Below, one piece after another: positions 60,303-64,000 of a stretch of 64,000 nucleotides of DNA; position 1 is the stretch's first letter; each line of letters starts with the position of its first letter. Source of the DNA: Actinobaculum suis. GTDB lineage: Bacteria; Actinomycetota; Actinomycetes; Actinomycetales; Actinomycetaceae. The stretch spans positions 1-64,000 of the forward strand of contig NZ_FNAU01000010.1 in assembly GCF_900102025.1 (NCBI RefSeq), written 5' to 3'. The translations under genes were made by a program, and so were the position numbers. The notes beneath the pieces were generated by a model. That model made no database searches, was not told the origin of the DNA, and was given only the letters and a program-made list of their open reading frames with translations.

Positions 60303-61166
60303 CTACCACATGTTGAGCGAGGAGATGCCCGGGTAGAGGGCGAAGATAATGGTTATTGGCAAAATGAGGAAAACTACGGGTGCCATCATGGCGATTTCTT
60401 GTTTGCCGCCTTTTTCGAGCAGTTCCCGGCGTTGGTATTCGCGGGCGTCTTCGGCTTGGACCCGCAAAGTGTTAGCGAGCGGGCTACCTTGTTCCAAGCT
60501 GATGCGCAGGGCATCGCAAAATCTTTCGATTGCGGGGTTGTGCACTCGTTCTTGCAGGCCGGCCAAGGCCTGTTCGAAAGAATCCCCGGCGTGCACGGCT
60601 GCCACGGTGCGGCGCAGTTCGGCGGCAAGTGGCCCGTTTCCCAGCCGGCATACGTATTCGAAGGCGCTCAGTGCCGATTCTCCAGCGCCGACGGCGAGGG
60701 AAAGAATTTGGGCCACATCGGGCAGCTCGCCGGTAATGGCGGCGTCGCGCCGGGAAAGGGTGCGGCTCAACCAATAGTCGGTGAGCGCGGCTCCCGCGAG
60801 GGCCGCAAATACGGGAAAAATGAGCGCGATGAGCGGTGGTACGCCGCGGCGCAGGGCGCTTGCTCCCAAAAGGCAACCGGCTACGAACCCGGCGCTGCTC
60901 GCTTCGATCTGCCGGACCCGGAAATCGCGGTAGCTCAAAGTACCCAAACAATAAGTGCGGCGGTGTACGGAAGCGGCCGTGGAACCGATCTGGTCGAAAA
61001 CGCGTAGAAGCGCGCGGGTTAGCGGTAAAGCGCGGTGCCGCGGCGCCCACCCATCTTCGGTGTAGGGCAAGACGCGGGCGGAAAGGCTCGGCCCGGGATA
61101 AAACAGCCACCAGGCCAGGAAACACAAGCCGGCTCCACCCACACCTCCCGCAAGATAAGCAATCAT
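60303..61166 (-). CDS. tadC: Tad secretion membrane protein TadC (T2SF)
   Basis: Type II secretion F-domain protein of 287 residues. Helices near the N-terminus, around 100-135 and at the C-terminus flank the cytoplasmic T2SSF domain (LPDVAQILSLAVGAGESALS). ALAGLQERV and SLEQGSPLANTLRVQAEDAR are typical. It overlaps tadB by 4 nt. Confidence 0.9.
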   Translation of the reverse strand: MIAYLAGGVGGAGLCFLAWWLFYPGPSLSARVLPYTEDGWAPRHRALPLTRALLRVFDQIGSTAASVHRRTYCLGTLSYRDFRVRQIEASSAGFVAGCLLGASALRRGVPPLIALIFPVFAALAGAALTDYWLSRTLSRRDAAITGELPDVAQILSLAVGAGESALSAFEYVCRLGNGPLAAELRRTVAAVHAGDSFEQALAGLQERVHNPAIERFCDALRISLEQGSPLANTLRVQAEDAREYQRRELLEKGGKQEIAMMAPVVFLILPITIIFALYPGISSLNMW

Positions 61167-62050
61167 GGTGTCCGTTCCTTTCCGGGGATATGCTTGGGCG
61201 CGGACTCAACCCCAGCTTCGGGGCCGGCAAAGACGCGTTTTTCTTCCGGCAGGCGGCCCAACCTAAGCATCAATCCGTAAGCAACCAAGCTGGCCACTAA
61301 CCCGCCCAAAAGAATTAGAGTTCCGGTGCTGCTTCGGAAAGCTTCTACCGTGCCGGGCCGGGTGGCGAGCAAAGCTAGCACTATCCACGGGGAAACCGCG
61401 GCGATACGGGCCCCGTTTACCGTCCAAGATTGGCGGGCAAGCAGTTCGCCGCGCGCACGATTTTCTGCCCGCATTGAAACGGCTAAAGACTCCAATGTTT
61501 TTGCCAAATCGTGCCCGCCCAGGCGCGCGGAAATACGTATCGATTCGATAATCCGGTCCGCTACCGGATCACCCAAGGAGTTTTTGAGCCGGTCAAGGGA
61601 AGGGCCGAGCCTACCGGTTGCCTGCAATTCTTCCGCAAACACTTCAAAATGCCTGGTCAGCGCGCCCCCACCCGAAGTGCTCAAACCGGCCAAAGCTTGC
61701 CCCACGCTCAACCCGGCCCGCAGCCGCGAAACAATCGAATCCAACACTTCTGGCCATATTTCTCGACCCTCAGCCCGGGCTTTGCGCTGCCGCGAGTTCC
61801 GGAAAGCGCGCGGCAAAAATGCACCCAAAACCGCAATCGCGCCCGCTACCGGCAAATTGCCAATAACCATAATTGCTAGCAGGCCGCTAGCTATCCCGGC
61901 TCCCAATCCTTGTGCAAAAGCTTTGCAGCGCGCCCGGCGGTGCTGAATCTTTTCGGGCGAGATTGTTTTCGGTTCTATAACTGGCGCCGCTGACGCCCAT
62001 AAAACCAGAAAAATACCAAGCCCGGCCGCCGCCCCAATCGCAATACCCAC
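61163..62050 (-). CDS. tadB: Tad secretion membrane protein TadB (T2SF)
   Basis: Second platform protein, 295 residues, with paired helices at about 1-20, 55-80 and 230-280. The T2SSF domain has VLDSIVSRLRAGLSVGQALA and RIIESIRISARLGGHDLAKT. It lies 3 bp after tadA and overlaps tadC, so the three are one transcript. Confidence 0.9.
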   Translation of the reverse strand: MGIAIGAAAGLGIFLVLWASAAPVIEPKTISPEKIQHRRARCKAFAQGLGAGIASGLLAIMVIGNLPVAGAIAVLGAFLPRAFRNSRQRKARAEGREIWPEVLDSIVSRLRAGLSVGQALAGLSTSGGGALTRHFEVFAEELQATGRLGPSLDRLKNSLGDPVADRIIESIRISARLGGHDLAKTLESLAVSMRAENRARGELLARQSWTVNGARIAAVSPWIVLALLATRPGTVEAFRSSTGTLILLGGLVASLVAYGLMLRLGRLPEEKRVFAGPEAGVESAPKHIPGKERTP

Positions 62051-62053
62051 CGG

Positions 62054-63685
62054 CTACTCCTTCCCCTGCTTTTCCGGGTTTCGCGCCGAGCTCGGGCTCT
62101 CCCAATTACGCGCCGCACCGGGCACTACGCTCTTACCGCTTTGCGGTACGCTTTCGCTGTTTCGCCTTGGCCTTCCGGTTTGTTTCCACTGGCGCGAGCT
62201 GGGTGCGTCCTGGTGGGAAAGATGGGGCGCCTCCTGGTGCAAGAGTTGGTGCAGGTCGTAACCGGCACGTTGGAATAGTTCCGGGCGTGGCACTTCGCTC
62301 GTCCGCAACCGCAAAGCCCCACCCCGGTTGCGTCCAAATAACGAAACGGCTTGGATCACGCCACTTTCCACCCGGCCCGGCACTCCCAAGATTTCCGCAA
62401 CTTCGCGCTTCCCGGCCCGGTCGATACTGAGATGCACAACGACGTCGATCGTGGCTGCCACCGTGGGAACCACGAACTCCGAAGTCACGTTCTCGCCGGT
62501 CAACAAAGGCAAGGTGCAGAGCTTGAGCAATGCTTCCCGCGCCGAGTTGGCGTGGATCGTGCACGCCCCGGGGATCCCCGAGTTCAGAGCAATGAGCAGG
62601 TCGAAAGCTTCCGCCCCGCGCACCTCCCCAATTACGAGCCGCCCGGGCCGCATCCGCAACGCCTCGCGCACCAAACGCCGCAAAGTTACTTCCCCGCGCC
62701 CTTCCAAAGACGGCGGGCGGGTTTGCATAGCCACTGTGTCGCGATGTTCCAAGCCAAGTTCGAAAACTTCTTCCGCGGAAATAATCCGCTCCCCCGCGTC
62801 CGCAGCCCCTAGCAAAGCCCGCAAAAACGTGGTTTTGCCCGCCCCGGTAGTACCGGAAACGATCACGTTCAAACCGGATTTAATTGCCGCTTCTAAAAAG
62901 TTCGCGGCCTGCCCGGTAAGCGATTTTTTAGCCACCAGATCCCGCAAGTGGCGGGCCCGCACCACATATTTACGAATATTGACGGCCCAATGTTCCCGTG
63001 TAATATCCGGGATCACCACGTGCAATCGTTCCCCACCTGCCAGCTGGGCGTCCACAAAAGGCGAAGAATAATCCACCCGGCGCCCCGAAGCCCGCAACAT
63101 GCGTTCCACCAGGTCGGTCACCTGCGAATCCGTCAACACAATATTGGTTAGTTCGGCCCGCCCACCTCGCGAAACAAAAACCGTAGACGGCGTATCAATC
63201 CAGATTTCTTCCACTTCCGGATCGTCAAACAAAGGTTGCAAAGGGCCGTAGCCGCCAATCGCAGCCCGCACTTGGGCATGTACCTGAGCGGGCTCGGCAA
63301 GGCGCGCGCCCCCACTTCGCGTGGTTTCTTCCTCGTAGGCACTAATTGCCTCCCCAATCAACCGGTCAAAAAGGGCCGGTTGGCGGTTTGGGTCCAGCCC
63401 GCGTTCGCGTACATATCCGCGTACCTTCGCCTCGATTTGTACTTGTGCATCCGCAGTGCCAGATGTTTTCTGCGCGCGGCTTTCTGTTTTCTGCGCGCGG
63501 CTTTCTGTTTGCCAAGTGCGGCTTCGTTTTTCCCGCGTGCTGTCTGACATTTGCCCTGCTGGTCCGGTACGGTGCGGTGCCGCTGGTGCGGCGTCGCCCC
63601 TTCCGCCCGGCCCCGCGTAGCGTGCTACCTTCTCGCGTGCCGGCGGCGGCGTGCCTTTCAAACCTGGTGCCTGTGCTTTTTGCAC
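62054..63685 (-). CDS. tadA: Tad pilus assembly ATPase TadA/CpaF
   Basis: Secretion ATPase of about 543 residues. SGTTGAGKTTFLRALLG is Walker A, RPGRLVIGEVRGAEAFDLL the Walker B and His-box region, and ACTIHANSAREALLKL follows. The N-terminal 100 residues are low in complexity and include a 21-bp repeat giving RAQKTESRAQKTS. The GTG at 63685 has GGGAGGG 6 nt upstream; the ATG at 63550 (MSDSTREKRS) is the alternative. First gene of the tad operon. Confidence 0.93.
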   Translation of the reverse strand: MQKAQAPGLKGTPPPAREKVARYAGPGGRGDAAPAAPHRTGPAGQMSDSTREKRSRTWQTESRAQKTESRAQKTSGTADAQVQIEAKVRGYVRERGLDPNRQPALFDRLIGEAISAYEEETTRSGGARLAEPAQVHAQVRAAIGGYGPLQPLFDDPEVEEIWIDTPSTVFVSRGGRAELTNIVLTDSQVTDLVERMLRASGRRVDYSSPFVDAQLAGGERLHVVIPDITREHWAVNIRKYVVRARHLRDLVAKKSLTGQAANFLEAAIKSGLNVIVSGTTGAGKTTFLRALLGAADAGERIISAEEVFELGLEHRDTVAMQTRPPSLEGRGEVTLRRLVREALRMRPGRLVIGEVRGAEAFDLLIALNSGIPGACTIHANSAREALLKLCTLPLLTGENVTSEFVVPTVAATIDVVVHLSIDRAGKREVAEILGVPGRVESGVIQAVSLFGRNRGGALRLRTSEVPRPELFQRAGYDLHQLLHQEAPHLSHQDAPSSRQWKQTGRPRRNSESVPQSGKSVVPGAARNWESPSSARNPEKQGKE

Positions 63686-63761
63686 GGCGCTCCCTCCCAC
63701 CTACGTGAACTTGTGCGAACCGGTTGCCCCAGCCCGGTACAGCGGCTTTAGACTAGGAAGG

Positions 63762-63828
63762 CCCGCGCGAAGTGACAATCCGTTATCCACAGGGTGTGGA
63801 TAAAGTGATGTGTCACGCCACGCGCGGG
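63762..63828. promoter_or_regulatory. Nested inverted repeat with two perfect DnaA boxes
   Basis: TTATCCACA at 63783-63791 and TGTGGATAA at 63795-63803 are two consensus DnaA boxes, head to head with GGG between. They sit inside GTGAC/GTCAC (63772 and 63812) and the outer CCCGCGCG/CGCGCGGG (63762 and 63821). The element lies between tadA and the divergent phosphotransferase gene, 37 bp before its start codon. Confidence 0.75.
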
Positions 63829-63864
63829 CCCACTAGGTAGAGGTATTTTCGATAAGTTGGGATT

Positions 63865-64000
63865 GTGAGCAGTTCTCCCTTGCGTATTGCGGCGCTCGCT
63901 GTGGGCGCCCTCGGGATCGACGTCGTATCGACCCGCCAGCCATACACAGAAACGGACGATTTTGTGCAAGGTGCCGTGCTCGATTCGCGCGGCCGGCATT
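63865..64000 (+). CDS. Phosphotransferase (APH family), 5' end only
   Basis: A partial gene of 45 codons running off the window. VSSSPLRIAALAVGALGIDV and VQGAVLDSRGRH match the start of the actinobacterial aminoglycoside/macrolide-phosphotransferase-like family often found beside UvrD helicase genes. GTG at 63865 follows GTTGGGAT without a strong ribosome site. The kinase core is outside the window. Confidence 0.6.
   Translation, partial: MSSSPLRIAALAVGALGIDVVSTRQPYTETDDFVQGAVLDSRGRH

Overview
The window is a piece of an actinobacterial chromosome, most likely from the family Actinomycetaceae (Actinotignum, Actinobaculum, Arcanobacterium or Trueperella type). The evidence is the moderately high G+C, a tmRNA tag ending in FALAA, DUF2017 beside ClpS, DUF3039 beside a helicase, DUF4916 and DUF4244 proteins, and a tad pilus locus of the actinobacterial kind. 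The family assignment is inference; no genus marker was searched.

Positions 1 to about 11.2 kb are accessory DNA. Decayed IS3 and IS30 transposases and two phage scraps (the end of a phage-type DNA polymerase and the start of an HK97-type portal gene) surround an Abi_2/AbiF HEPN gene with a structured leader and a complete type I restriction-modification operon (hsdM-hsdS-hsdR). The specificity gene carries three perfect 12-bp repeats between its two recognition domains. A secreted cationic protein with a small membrane partner, and a membrane protein/HTH pair behind six 16-bp repeats, complete the region.

From 11.2 to 32.9 kb the content is mostly housekeeping: tRNA-Glu and tRNA-Gln beside gltX, a PLP lyase, a fumarylacetoacetase-family enzyme, an acyl-CoA synthetase, tRNA-Leu, a Bcp peroxiredoxin, the chain clpS-DUF2017-murI-MBL hydrolase-rph-rdgB on the minus strand, pncB, an adenine deaminase with an NCS1 purine/cytosine permease, a helicase with DUF3039, and hup. 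From 33 to 48.6 kb come mprF, a PfkB kinase, a P-loop nucleoside kinase, a YhgE/Pip exporter with its TetR regulator, a glycine-betaine ABC operon (proV-proW-proX) and a secreted CAP/FG-GAP protein. The last is split into two reading frames by a 61-bp unit flanked by 28-bp direct repeats.

From 48.8 to 64 kb there is a hipBA toxin-antitoxin pair, a second HTH/membrane locus with TGACGTCA sites, ssrA (tmRNA) and smpB (trans-translation), the division cluster ftsE-ftsX-M23 peptidase with prfB, and a complete tad locus (tadA-tadB-tadC-Flp-like pilin-TadE-type pseudopilins). A nested inverted repeat holding two perfect DnaA boxes separates the tad locus from a divergent phosphotransferase gene cut by the window edge.

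A striking general feature is short-period tandem repeats everywhere: 16-19 bp arrays between genes, and in-frame 21-45 bp repeats inside ClpS, the permease, DUF3039, MprF, the PfkB and nucleoside kinases and the Tad proteins. Several arrays touch stop codons or change frame, so repeat slippage looks like an active force in this genome.
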